Origin: Chamaesiphon minutus PCC 6605
Lineage (GTDB): Bacteria > Cyanobacteriota > Cyanobacteriia > Cyanobacteriales > Chamaesiphonaceae
Length of the DNA stretch: 64,000 nt
Direction of reading: 5' to 3'
Assembly (NCBI RefSeq): GCF_000317145.1
Contig: NC_019697.1
Location: 1,116,001 to 1,180,000 of the forward strand
Made by a program: the position numbers and the translations under genes. Below, piece by piece: positions 34,457 to 42,564 of the stretch (position 1 is the stretch's first letter; each line of letters begins with the position of its first letter). The notes under the pieces were generated by a model that worked only from the letters and a program-made list of their open reading frames with translations, did no database searches and was not told where the DNA came from.

Positions 34457-35281
34457 ATGAACGTCGATCGATTAATTGGTACCCATGATTTCCTATTTAT
34501 TACCCTCGACACCCTCCGGTACGATGTCGCGCAAGAATGCCTAACAAATGGATATACACCCAACTTAGCGCGATTATTACCTGGAGGTAAGTGGGAGCGC
34601 AGACACACGCCTGCAAGCTTCACCTATGCCGCTCACCAGGCATTTTTTGCAGGCTTTTTACCCACCCCAGATTTACCAGGCAAACATCCTCGGTTATTCG
34701 CCCTCAGTTTTGCAGGGAGCGAGACAACGGGCGAAAATACTTGTGTCTTTGAAACGGCAGATATTATCTCTGGATTTGCCCAGCGGGAATATCATACAAT
34801 TTGTATCGGTGGGGTGGGCTTTTTTAATAAGCAAAATGCGTTAGGTAATGTGTTACCAGGGATGTTTGCCGAGAGTCACTGGGATATTAGTTTGGGTGTA
34901 ACCGATCCTAATTCTACGGAAAATCAGGTCAGGTTGGCGATCGAATGTTTAGCCAAATTACCTCGATCGCAACGGGTATTTCTATTTATCAATATTTCCG
35001 CTTTACATCAGCCAAATTGTATCTTTCTGCCTGGAGAAACGATCGATTCACCGATTACTCAAGCAGCCGCATTAGCTTATGTCGATCGACATCTTCCCCC
35101 ATTATTTGAGGCAATGCAACAACGCGCTCCGATAATGGGGATTATCTGCTCGGATCATGGGACTGCTTATGGGGAGGATGATTATCATGGGCATCGATTG
35201 AGTCATCCAGTGGTGTGGCATGTGCCTTATGCTGAGTTTATCTTGCCTCGGCTCGATCGATCTGAAGCTAACGCGCTTTGA
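34457..35281 (+). CDS. STM4013-family sulfatase/phosphatase-fold hydrolase
   Basis: 274 aa. DFLFITLDTLRYDVAQ (metal-binding Asp) and ICSDHGTAYGEDDYHGH (metal-binding DHG and His) place it in the alkaline phosphatase/sulfatase superfamily. The nucleophile region reads PASFTYAAHQAFFAGF, without the CxPxR motif used to make formylglycine, so Thr or Ser is the likely nucleophile and no FGE is required. Second enzyme of the STM40xx set; followed by a terminator hairpin. Confidence 0.85.
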   Translation: MNVDRLIGTHDFLFITLDTLRYDVAQECLTNGYTPNLARLLPGGKWERRHTPASFTYAAHQAFFAGFLPTPDLPGKHPRLFALSFAGSETTGENTCVFETADIISGFAQREYHTICIGGVGFFNKQNALGNVLPGMFAESHWDISLGVTDPNSTENQVRLAIECLAKLPRSQRVFLFINISALHQPNCIFLPGETIDSPITQAAALAYVDRHLPPLFEAMQQRAPIMGIICSDHGTAYGEDDYHGHRLSHPVVWHVPYAEFILPRLDRSEANAL

Positions 35282-35455
35282 ATTAGAGGAATTATCTGGG
35301 CGGATTGGGGGTACTGTTTATTTATGGATCGACGCGGTTGTCTGTAATGTGCTTTAAACAGGTTTTTGGTTGTTTCGATCGTTTTATCGATCGAGGGTAT
35401 GTTATACGCTGCGCTCGATCGATTTCCTTATCTGTTCTTTGCTCTAGTCTCCACA

Positions 35456-35486
35456 AAAATGTTCATCAAAGAACATTTTATTTTTG
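35456..35486 (+). terminator. Rho-independent-like terminator after the STM4013 gene
   Basis: 9-bp stem AAAATGTTC/GAACATTTT around loop ATCAAA, followed by ATTTTTG. It closes the 30.9-35.3 kb block and implies that STM4012/STM4011 are transcribed separately. Confidence 0.6.
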
Positions 35487-35549
35487 AATAGGTACACCCC
35501 AAGGGAAGAGAGATTGAGATTAGATTATTAGCATGAAAGGGAGAAATCT

Positions 35550-35882
35550 ATGTTTGATATTTGGAAACATGCAAATGAAATAACAAATAACCTCGCTCAA
35601 GGTTTGTACATTTTAGAATTCCAATATGGAGGAACCAGCTTTTCAGAAATTCCAGAAACTATCGTCAAAACAGCAATCTCAGATGCTTGGCAGCTTGTTA
35701 TCGAACAGGCGCAAAAAGGAAATGTTAATTTAACGGAAGAATATCTGTCATCATTCATTCGTGACAAGTTAAGGCGCGATCGCAATTGTCAAGCACGTTT
35801 GGCGATCCTTCGATCGACCGTTACATCAGATATTCAGAGATCGAATACATTAGCACTATCAATCGAGTTTTTTGATATATAG
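35550..35882 (+). CDS. Hypothetical protein, 110 aa
   Basis: Not recognised. Good Shine-Dalgarno-like GGGAGAAA before the ATG. Predicted alpha/beta: EFQYGGTSFSEIPETIVKTAISDAWQLVIEQAQKGNV, then a basic segment IRDKLRRDRNCQAR. Lies between STM4013 and the radical SAM pair and precedes another unknown gene on the same strand. Confidence 0.55.
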   Translation: MFDIWKHANEITNNLAQGLYILEFQYGGTSFSEIPETIVKTAISDAWQLVIEQAQKGNVNLTEEYLSSFIRDKLRRDRNCQARLAILRSTVTSDIQRSNTLALSIEFFDI

Positions 35883-35910
35883 TGAGACCGAACCAACAGC
35901 CACGCTATAT

Positions 35911-36342
35911 ATGGGTGTTGACATTCGATCGAAAACCTTAACTTGTCACAGATGGTCATCATTACACAAGCTGCTTGCAAAGACGATCGGTGCGGCATCA
36001 CCAGGCGTTTTTGATAATGATGGCGGTCGTGGTGAATGGACATTACTTGTAGACGTGTGTTATCAATGTTTAGAAGACGGTTTGAATAATATTTCTGGCT
36101 GCGATGCTTGGATTTTAGCGCAGCTATTTGGGGGCAATCATGTCAGAAGTATGGCGATGTCATTAGCTTGGTTGTGTATCAATGGGTTAAGGCTGCAAGA
36201 CGGTTTATTCGCGATCTATCCAAGTGCAGATAGAAATGAAAGATTATCAATTGCTTTAGAAGATGCTTGGTTGGATGCAGAAGATTTGAGAGGATTCTTT
36301 GGCTATTATGAGCACGACCAAAAGCCAGAAGGTTATCGATAA
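35911..36342 (+). CDS. Hypothetical protein, 143 aa
   Basis: Not recognised. I prefer the ATG at 35911 (MGVDIRSKTLTC) over 35872, which would overlap the previous gene by 11 nt; either is possible. Mostly helical with CDAWILAQLFGGNHVRSMAMSLAWLCINGLR; acidic C-terminus. 26 nt upstream of the STM4012 gene, so probably co-expressed with it. Confidence 0.5.
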   Translation: MGVDIRSKTLTCHRWSSLHKLLAKTIGAASPGVFDNDGGRGEWTLLVDVCYQCLEDGLNNISGCDAWILAQLFGGNHVRSMAMSLAWLCINGLRLQDGLFAIYPSADRNERLSIALEDAWLDAEDLRGFFGYYEHDQKPEGYR

Positions 36343-36368
36343 CCATATTTTAAACATCTAAAATATAA

Positions 36369-37829
36369 ATGACAACACTCCAAACCCTCCTCGCTAATTC
36401 CACTTACACATCCTATTCCTACGCCTACCCCCACAAAACCGCCTATCGCCCCTTAAATCCACCAGCACATTTATCAACAGTTTGGGCGCAGGAAAATAAG
36501 TCCGCATTATTCCTCTACCTGCATATTCCCTTTTGCGAAATGCGATGTGGATTTTGCAACTTATTTACCCAAACAAATGCAGGCAAAGATTTAGTCAGCG
36601 AGTATTTAAAAACCCTCACCAGAGAAGCCACACAAGTAAAAGCCGCCTTGGGTGACTCCCAATTTGCACGGATGGCGATCGGCGGTGGCACGCCAACGTT
36701 TCTAAATGTGCCAGAATTAGAACGGGTATTCGATCTGGCGGCGGATATTATGGGTGCAAATCTCCACCAGATCCCGATCTCGGTAGAAGTATCGCCCCAA
36801 ACAGCTACTACTGAGAAGTTAACATTATTAAAGCAGCGCGGTGTCGATCGAGTTAGTATCGGCATTCAGAGTTTTATCCCCGCCGAAACCGCCGCAGCAG
36901 GCAGACCTCAAACGCTGGATAATGTCTATGCTGCCCTAGATCGGATTCATTCTGTCGGTTTTCCCACCCTGAATTTAGATCTAATTTACGGCTTACCTGG
37001 ACAATCGATCGACAGTTGGTTAAAATCGCTCCAGATTGCCCTCAAATTCGCCCCAGAGGAACTCTATCTCTATCCGCTCTACATTCGACCTTTGACGGGT
37101 TTAGAACGCTCTCGCCGCGAATGGAACGACGAACGCCGCGATTATTATCGTCACGCTCGCGATTTCTTATTAGCCTCCGGTTACGAGCAAGTCTCCATGC
37201 GCATGTTTCGCTCTCGTCATGCGCCAAACCTCGATGCTCCGGTTTATTGCTGTCAGGCAGATGGCATGGTAGGTTTAGGCTGTGGCGCGCGATCGTACAC
37301 ATCATCTTTGCACTATTCGAGTGAATATGCCGTCGGAATGACGGGAATTCAAGAAATTATCGCCAATTATACCAAGCAAGAAGACGATTCTCCAGGTGAG
37401 ACGCTCCGCGAACGGTTTAACTGGGTTAATTATGGTTATCAACTTGACTTAGACGATCGCCAACGCCGATTTCTGATTCAATCTTTATTGCAGTCGGAAG
37501 GCTTGGATCTCAATGATTATCAACAAACCTTCCACACCGATGCGCTAACAGATTTCCCACAGCTCAACGATTTATTAACCCTAGAACTAGCAACGTGGGA
37601 AGTGGGAGAGGGGGAGACGGGAAGCAATCCAAAATCATCTATCAATCCGCCACCCAAAATCCCGCTTGGTGCGCTTCCATGGTCGGGGAACCCGACCGGA
37701 GCGCATCCGCAAAATCCAAAATCCAAAATCATCCTCACCCCCGCAGGCGTAGAAGTATCCGACACCTTGGGAGTTTGGTTATATTCACCGCAAGTCAAAT
37801 CATTGATGGAGGATTATCAATGGCGTTAG
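36369..37829 (+). CDS. STM4012-family radical SAM protein (HemN-like)
   Basis: 486 aa. The SAM-binding cluster motif is CEMRCGFC (CxxxCxxC) in LYLHIPFCEMRCGFCNLFTQ; then GGGTPTFLNVPEL and VSIGIQSF are HemN/HemW-like. C-terminal HemN-like winged region near 365-470. The family is usually ~430-440 aa; the surplus is an in-frame insertion of repeat DNA at 37602-37735 (GEGETGSNPKS...GAHPQNPKSKI). The stop overlaps the STM4011 start by 10 nt. Likely chemistry: radical modification of a peptide or cofactor. Confidence 0.88.
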   Translation: MTTLQTLLANSTYTSYSYAYPHKTAYRPLNPPAHLSTVWAQENKSALFLYLHIPFCEMRCGFCNLFTQTNAGKDLVSEYLKTLTREATQVKAALGDSQFARMAIGGGTPTFLNVPELERVFDLAADIMGANLHQIPISVEVSPQTATTEKLTLLKQRGVDRVSIGIQSFIPAETAAAGRPQTLDNVYAALDRIHSVGFPTLNLDLIYGLPGQSIDSWLKSLQIALKFAPEELYLYPLYIRPLTGLERSRREWNDERRDYYRHARDFLLASGYEQVSMRMFRSRHAPNLDAPVYCCQADGMVGLGCGARSYTSSLHYSSEYAVGMTGIQEIIANYTKQEDDSPGETLRERFNWVNYGYQLDLDDRQRRFLIQSLLQSEGLDLNDYQQTFHTDALTDFPQLNDLLTLELATWEVGEGETGSNPKSSINPPPKIPLGALPWSGNPTGAHPQNPKSKIILTPAGVEVSDTLGVWLYSPQVKSLMEDYQWR

Positions 37830-38704
37830 AATTATCAATTTTGTATCGAGGTTCGCTCTCTAGTTGTAACTATGGCTGTGAATATTGCCCCTTCGCCAAA
37901 CGTACTAATACAGCCGCAGAATTAGCAACAGATAAAGCCGAACTCGATCGATTCTTTAATTGGGTAGAAGCTCGCGATCCAACCGACAAAATCGGGATAT
38001 TATTTACACCATGGGGTGAAGCTCTGATTCATCGCTATTATCAATCCGCGATCGCCAGACTTTCCGATCTTCCTCAAGTCACTAAAGTCGCCATTCAAAC
38101 CAATCTTGCTTGCGAGCTAGATTGGGTAAAAGATTGCAATTTAGATACCCTAGCCCTGTGGACTACTTTTCATCCCACCGAAGTCTCGATCGAGCGATTC
38201 TTACAACAATGTCAGCAACTCGATTTAGCCAAAGTTAAATATAGCGTCGGGATTGTGGGACTCAAAGAACACCAACAATCCGCACGATTATTACGTCAAG
38301 AATTAGCTCCAGATGTCTATCTCTGGGTAAATGCCTACAAACGTCAGCCGGACTATTATCACCCCGAAGATCTCGATTTATTCACCCAAATCGATCCACT
38401 ATTTCCCATCAATAACCAAGTTTACGATACCTTTGGCAAACCCTGCCGCACGGGACATCAAGTAATTACGGTAGATGGAGCAGGTACGATGCGTCGCTGT
38501 CATTTTATCCCCGATTCGATCGGCAATATTTACGATCCAAATTTTGCAGCATCTTTACTCGCCAGAAATTGTCAAAACCAAGTTTGTCGTTGTCATATCG
38601 GGTACGTACATTTACCAGAATTAAATTTAGATCGAGTCTATGGCGATGGTATTTTAGAAAGAATTCCCCATCCTGAGAGTAATAGTCACTTAGTCAGCGG
38701 TTAA
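37820..38704 (+). CDS. STM4011-family radical SAM protein with SPASM-like cysteines
   Basis: 294 aa from the ATG at 37820; a longer frame from 37595 merely reads the repeat inside STM4012. SAM cluster CNYGCEYC near residue 16-23. C-terminal cysteines in GKPCRTGHQVITVDGAG, TMRRCHF and NCQNQVCRCHIGYVH look like an auxiliary Fe-S (SPASM-type) cluster, typical of enzymes that modify ribosomal peptides. Overlaps STM4012 by 10 nt: strict co-translation. Confidence 0.88.
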   Translation: MALELSILYRGSLSSCNYGCEYCPFAKRTNTAAELATDKAELDRFFNWVEARDPTDKIGILFTPWGEALIHRYYQSAIARLSDLPQVTKVAIQTNLACELDWVKDCNLDTLALWTTFHPTEVSIERFLQQCQQLDLAKVKYSVGIVGLKEHQQSARLLRQELAPDVYLWVNAYKRQPDYYHPEDLDLFTQIDPLFPINNQVYDTFGKPCRTGHQVITVDGAGTMRRCHFIPDSIGNIYDPNFAASLLARNCQNQVCRCHIGYVHLPELNLDRVYGDGILERIPHPESNSHLVSG

Positions 38705-38745
38705 AACCGCCGCTGGTGATGAAAAGTCCGCCTACGCGGACTGAA
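38689..38745. repeat. Dispersed repeat with GCGGTT/AACCGC and GTCCGC/GCGGAC hairpins
   Basis: Overlaps the last codons of STM4011 and continues 'aaccgccgctggtgatgaaaagtccgcctacgcggac'. Same family as 1736, 6771, 42330 and 47670. The STM4011 end (HLVSG) may therefore be repeat-derived. A short AATTATC tandem follows at 38751-38770. Confidence 0.6.
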
Positions 38746-38766
38746 TATCTTATCAATTATCAATTA

Positions 38767-39819
38767 TTAAAAAGCTCTAATTGCACCTGTACCGTTAAAA
38801 TCACAGACCGCCGGACGAAGCGGACAAACCTTATTCTTCACTTTGTTTTTGGAGACGACTAAAGTCTCTAGCTTTTGTAATTTAGCTAATGGTTTAATAT
38901 TAGTAATCTTATTATTATTTAGATTCAACCCTACTAACTGAGTCAGCGCGGCTATTGGTTGGATATCGACAATTTGATTATCGCTAAGATTGATTCCAGT
39001 TAGGCTTGTCAATCCAGCTAAAGGAGTCAGGTTGCTAATACGATTGAAATTGAGATTCAGGCTCTTTAAATTGGTCAAGCGAGCCAGTGGCTGGATATTA
39101 GAAATTTGATTATTATTAAGGACAATTCTCTTTAAATTGGTTAAGCCAGATAAAGCTCGAATATCGGTCACTTTACTGTTGGTAACTTCCAGTGTCGTCA
39201 AGGATTTTAGGTTAGCCAAGGGACTGAGATCGGCAATTTTGGTGTCGATAAAACTGACTTCGGTTAATTGAGTCAAATTTTTTACAGCTTTAATATCTTG
39301 AATAGAACTATACCAGAGTGTCAGCTTTTTCAAATTGGTCAGTTTCGCGATCGGTTTAATATTGACGATATTCCTACCCAGCAGTCCCAAATCATTCAAA
39401 TTATTCAAACTGCCAAGGGGTTTGAGATCGGTTAGTTTATTGCTATTAATAACTAAAGCATCGAGTTGTTTCAGGTTGGCAAGGGGAGTAAGATCGGTAA
39501 TATTATGACTGTATAAGCTAAGTTTGCGTAAATTGGTCAGACTGGCGATCGGTCGGAGGTCGCTAATATCGGCGGGAGTAGGACTAGAAGTCAGCAGTTC
39601 GGTACGTTGGCTGAGTTCGAGAGCGGCTGCTCGACAGTCTGGAATCTGAATTCCTTGCAATAAATAATCTACAGTTTTGCGCGTTTCTGGCGATAAAGAA
39701 TTTCTTTGCTCGCACCATTGCAAAAAACTCTTCCCTGTTGGCACGTCTGCTGCCACAATTGTCGCTGTATTAGGAACTAACGCGATCGACAACAAACTCG
39801 TCAAAACTACCAATTTCAT
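38767..39819 (-). CDS. Exported LRR protein (internalin-like repeats)
   Basis: 350 aa from the ATG at 39819 (MKLVVLTSLLSIALVP), which gives a proper signal peptide. About eleven 22-residue repeats of the form LTNLKxLxLxxNxIxDIxPLAxL from ~75 to 325, the SDS22/internalin type. A Cys pair in the cap (WCEQ, IPDC) and CPLRPAVC at the end may be disulfides. Unrelated in repeat type to the STM4015-like LRRs next door. Periplasmic or surface binding protein. Confidence 0.85.
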   Translation of the reverse strand: MKLVVLTSLLSIALVPNTATIVAADVPTGKSFLQWCEQRNSLSPETRKTVDYLLQGIQIPDCRAAALELSQRTELLTSSPTPADISDLRPIASLTNLRKLSLYSHNITDLTPLANLKQLDALVINSNKLTDLKPLGSLNNLNDLGLLGRNIVNIKPIAKLTNLKKLTLWYSSIQDIKAVKNLTQLTEVSFIDTKIADLSPLANLKSLTTLEVTNSKVTDIRALSGLTNLKRIVLNNNQISNIQPLARLTNLKSLNLNFNRISNLTPLAGLTSLTGINLSDNQIVDIQPIAALTQLVGLNLNNNKITNIKPLAKLQKLETLVVSKNKVKNKVCPLRPAVCDFNGTGAIRAF

Positions 39820-39900
39820 AATCAAAAAGTATCTTGTCAACCAAAATACTACCATCGATCGCTACTTTTACAATTGCAATCGTTTAAGATGTGGGATAAT

Positions 39901-39922
39901 AGAACGAACTATTAGTACGTTT
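39901..39922 (+). promoter_or_regulatory. Imperfect dyad 1 (AACGAACT-ATT-AGTACGTT)
   Basis: 22 bp ending 3 nt before the methyltransferase ATG. Contains ACT-N3-AGT as in C-boxes of restriction-modification controller proteins. A second copy differing only in the spacer (CAA) is at 40211-40232. Confidence 0.45.
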
Positions 39923-39925
39923 ATA

Positions 39926-40237
39926 ATGACTCTTCCGAATCCTCTGTACACCACAGACTATGGCACAGCGTATGTTGGTGATTCACTGTTACTACTCGAT
40001 CGACTCGAACCTGATTCGATTGACTTGGTATTAACTTCGCCACCTTTTGCGCTGCAACGCAAAAAGACATACGGTAATGTCGAACAAGAGGATTATGTTG
40101 AATGGCTGCTGGAGTTTTGCCAAAAGGTTTATAGAGTTCTCTCTCCAACTGGTAGCTTTGTGCTCGATCTTAAAGTACGTCTTGAATCCTATCTAACGTG
40201 TATTGCCAACAGAACGAACTCAAAGTACGTTTTTTAG
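39926..40237 (+). pseudogene. 5' fragment of an N4/N6 DNA methyltransferase gene
   Basis: 103 codons from the ATG at 39926. MTLPNPLYTTDYGTAYVGDSL, then VLTSPPFALQRKKTYGN shows catalytic motif IV (TSPPF) of beta-class amino-methyltransferases, followed by WLLEFCQKVYRVLSPTGSFVLD. Homology stops at about residue 85, where the sequence runs into a second copy of the upstream dyad. The SAM-binding FxGxG motif is absent, so it is inactive. Confidence 0.75.
40211..40232 (+). repeat. Imperfect dyad 2 (AACGAACT-CAA-AGTACGTT)
   Basis: Copy of dyad 1 located 310 bp downstream, inside the degenerate end of the methyltransferase fragment. The pair suggests recombination or an operator duplication. Confidence 0.45.
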
Positions 40238-40370
40238 ATAGCTAGATCGATCGAGTAGCATCGCCAATGGCGTTGTTGGCTCTTACTCAGATGGGTTATT
40301 TATTGGATTAGTTGGATGGCAAAGAGTAATAAAATATCTGCTGCGTATGAGTTTGAGTGATGGGCAATAG

Positions 40371-40520
40371 CAACCCTGGCTAGTTGAAGTTAACGATGGC
40401 TATGCAACGGGTAATTATGGATTGCCACCCTTATATTACGCTCAATTTTTAGCATTTCGCTGGGCAGAAATAACCGCTGCGGATGATTATAGTATCTCTA
40501 TTTCGCAGGTTTTTAGTTAA
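40371..40520 (+). pseudogene. 3' remnant of an unidentified gene
   Basis: 49 codons (PWLVEVNDGYATGNYGLPPL, then YYAQFLAFRWAEI) ending in TAA, preceded by a TAG in frame. Upstream sequence 40280-40370 in the same frame also looks degraded-coding (LVGWQRVIKYLLRMSLSDGQ). Family not recognised. It may be part of the same decayed R-M locus as the methyltransferase fragment; that is a guess. Confidence 0.35.
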
Positions 40521-40606
40521 GATCGAACTTAGCAGAGTTGCAATCTCCTATTTTTGTGTGACTCAGATCTGCAAATCGACTAGCTGAGGACAAAAGGATC
40601 GATCGC

Positions 40607-41314
40607 ATGACAACTTTTTTGGTTACTGGTGCTGCTGGTGGAATCGGTTGCGAACTGTGTCGTCAAATCCAAACCGCAGGTGCAAAGGCGATCGCGGTGT
40701 GTCGCAAATCTTCGGTAGATCTCGATCGCGTTGGCGAAGCCTTTGCCTCCGCAAAAGCGTCCCCTGTGGGGAATCGATTGGGAGTGCAAGTCGAAGCTGG
40801 CATTGACATTACAGCGGATGATTCGGTTGCCGATTTAGCACGACGGTTGCAAGGCATCACCATCGACGTGCTGATTAATAATGCGGGGATGATGGAGCGA
40901 AATACGCTGGCTCGGCTCAATTTCGATAGTATCCGCCACCAGTTTGAAGTTAATGCGCTCGGCGCATTGCGGGTAACTGCGGCTTTATTGCCCAATCTCC
41001 AGGCAGGGAGTAAGATCGCACTGATTACCAGTCGGATGGGATCGATCGATGACAATACTTCAGGTGGTTCCTATGGTTATCGGATGTCCAAAGTCGCGCT
41101 CTCAATGGCTGGCAAGTCACTAGCGATCGATTTGCGATCGCGTCAGATTCCTGTCGCCATTATCCATCCAGGGCTGGTGAGTACCGCTATGACTGGCTAT
41201 AATGGCATTCCCGCAGCAGAGTCTGTCCGAGGCATTTTACAGCGAATCTCCGACCTCAATCTGGCAAATTCAGGCACTTTTTGGCACGCTAATGGTGAGA
41301 TTTTACCCTGGTAA
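40607..41314 (+). CDS. Short-chain dehydrogenase/reductase
   Basis: 235 aa. TFLVTGAAGGIGCELC (NAD(P)-binding TGxxxGIG), DVLINNAGMM (NNAG), catalytic Ser in ITSRMG..., YGYRMSKVALSM (YxxxK), PGLVSTAMTG. Classic SDR similar to short carbonyl reductase-like enzymes. Residues ~42-56 (VGEAFASAKASP) derive from a 34-bp repeat (40728-40761) inserted in frame in a surface loop between beta-3-like and beta-4-like strands. Strand-matched to no neighbour. Confidence 0.88.
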   Translation: MTTFLVTGAAGGIGCELCRQIQTAGAKAIAVCRKSSVDLDRVGEAFASAKASPVGNRLGVQVEAGIDITADDSVADLARRLQGITIDVLINNAGMMERNTLARLNFDSIRHQFEVNALGALRVTAALLPNLQAGSKIALITSRMGSIDDNTSGGSYGYRMSKVALSMAGKSLAIDLRSRQIPVAIIHPGLVSTAMTGYNGIPAAESVRGILQRISDLNLANSGTFWHANGEILPW

Positions 41315-41377
41315 GTCGATCGAAAACGACCTAGATCCGATCGAGAATCGGCACCAGTTTATGGGTGCTGTTACCTG

Positions 41378-41589
41378 AGAGGATGTCTGAGAACTCAATT
41401 CTGTTAAGCTCAAACTCTAGAGAATCCCCCCTAGCCCCCCTTAAAAAGGGGGGAACCAGATTCAAAGTCCCCCTTTTTAAGGGGGATTTAGCGGCGCATC
41501 GAACGGGAGCTTCCCTCCCGTTTGTGTGCGACAAGACAGGGGGATTTACCCACTGGAAACGAAGCAATTAGACTTTTCAGACATCCTCT
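41378..41589. repeat. 212-bp MITE-like element with 13-bp terminal inverted repeats
   Basis: AGAGGATGTCTGA at 41378-41390 and its complement at 41577-41589. Inside are two strong hairpins (ccccccttaaaaagggggg near 41436 and tccccctttttaaggggga near 41479) and GGGAGcttcCCTCCC-type palindromes. Apparent ORFs on both strands are by-products. The rest of 41315-41815 has no recognisable gene. Confidence 0.65.
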
Positions 41590-41815
41590 GAATCGATCGG
41601 AGAACTTGCGATCGTCTTACTGGCGATCGAGATAATAAAGGGGGCAAATTTCTCGATCGAATGTTAGGGTTTCCCATCAACTATCTTGCCCTTTTTGTCA
41701 CATTGAAAGAGCTGGCATTGTCCACCCTACTGGCGGGACTGCATCTTTACCCAATCAGGATAAAGCGCGGATAACACGATCGCCTGGGCGATCTTTTGAG
41801 TATTCTGGAATACCT

Positions 41816-42142
41816 TTAAGTATTCGTAGCAGTTAACCAGTTGTGTTTATGAAGATGGTTCCAAGCAGTACGAAGGTGGCTAACTTTGAAGATATTCCGT
41901 TTGCGTTCGCTCCACTCTTGAACTAACTCGATCGCTCGATCGCAGTCAATTGCCGCTTGCGGATCTTCTTTTGCGACCCAGTGGACTGTTGCCAGCATTT
42001 CCATTCCGTAGGGCGTTTCAAAGCCAACAATCAGGTTACTAACACGCTCTAAATGTGAATGAGATTCTTCACAATCCAAGAGAAATGCCTGCGCTTCTTC
42101 ATCTAAAACATTCAGATCGTTGTAAAAAGAGGAGTATCCCAT
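41816..42142 (-). pseudogene. 3' fragment of a DarG-like ADP-ribosylglycohydrolase antitoxin gene
   Basis: 108 codons. GFETPYGMEMLATVHWVAKED, then WSERKRNIFKVSHLRTAWNHL matches the conserved C-terminal region of DarG antitoxins (macrodomain plus C-terminal domain). The frame remains similar for ~15 codons upstream (YIEFAFTDGHAIMGYSS) to a TAG. The macrodomain itself and a darT toxin gene are missing, so this is a relic of a DarTG system. Confidence 0.7.
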
Positions 42143-42329
42143 AATGGCATGACCATCGGTAAATGCAAACTCGATGTAACTCCTCTAGCTCTGGGCTGAG
42201 TAGGATGACTAATCGATCGCTCATAACTAGATCCAAGGCTCCGAAACATAGAATGGAGGTATGTGCGATATACCCCAACCTAGTATGCCCAAAATCTAGA
42301 GTCAAAAAACTACAATGATATTAAATACA

Positions 42330-42383
42330 GTTCGGTTTGCTAGCGGACTTTGCATCACTAGCGGCGGTTTCAACCGCTGATTT
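42330..42383. repeat. Dispersed repeat, half copy
   Basis: Contains 'gcggactttgcatcactagcggcggtttcaaccgc' and the ACAGTTCGG end word seen at 6732. Together with a gene remnant and a 34-bp repeat it fills the 42143-42564 gap. Confidence 0.6.
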
Positions 42384-42450
42384 ATTTGAAGTGCGGAATG
42401 TGGGCTAGAACATTCATCAAAACATTGGCTGCCTCACCGATAACCCGATC
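42382..42450 (-). pseudogene. Remnant of a paralog of the 79-aa protein at 44671
   Basis: Encodes IGEAANVLMNVLAHIPHFK before a TAA, matching SEAANVLMNLLA in the protein at 44671-44910. The upstream half is replaced by a repeat (42469-42502). Confidence 0.5.
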
Positions 42451-42468
42451 GTCGGCTCTGCCGAATCG

Positions 42469-42502
42469 ACGCTTTTGCGGAGGCAAAGGCTTCGCCAACG
42501 CG
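42469..42502. repeat. 34-bp repeat, intergenic copy
   Basis: Exact reverse complement of 40728-40761, the segment inserted in frame in the SDR gene. Core CTTTTGCGGAGGCAAAGGC is itself palindromic. Confidence 0.8.
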
Positions 42503-42564
42503 AACGAATCGGGAGTTATTTGTGGGGTAACGGTTTGAAAATTACTCGATCGCGATCGTCTAGT

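Noticed and set aside
37595-38704. Long start for the STM4011 gene at 37595
   Set aside because: The extra 75 codons are an alternative frame of STM4012 and its inserted repeat; the ATG at 37820 matches family start and overlaps STM4012 by 10 nt.
41331-41571. ORFs on both strands at 41.3-41.6 kb
   Set aside because: They are translations of a palindromic MITE-like element.
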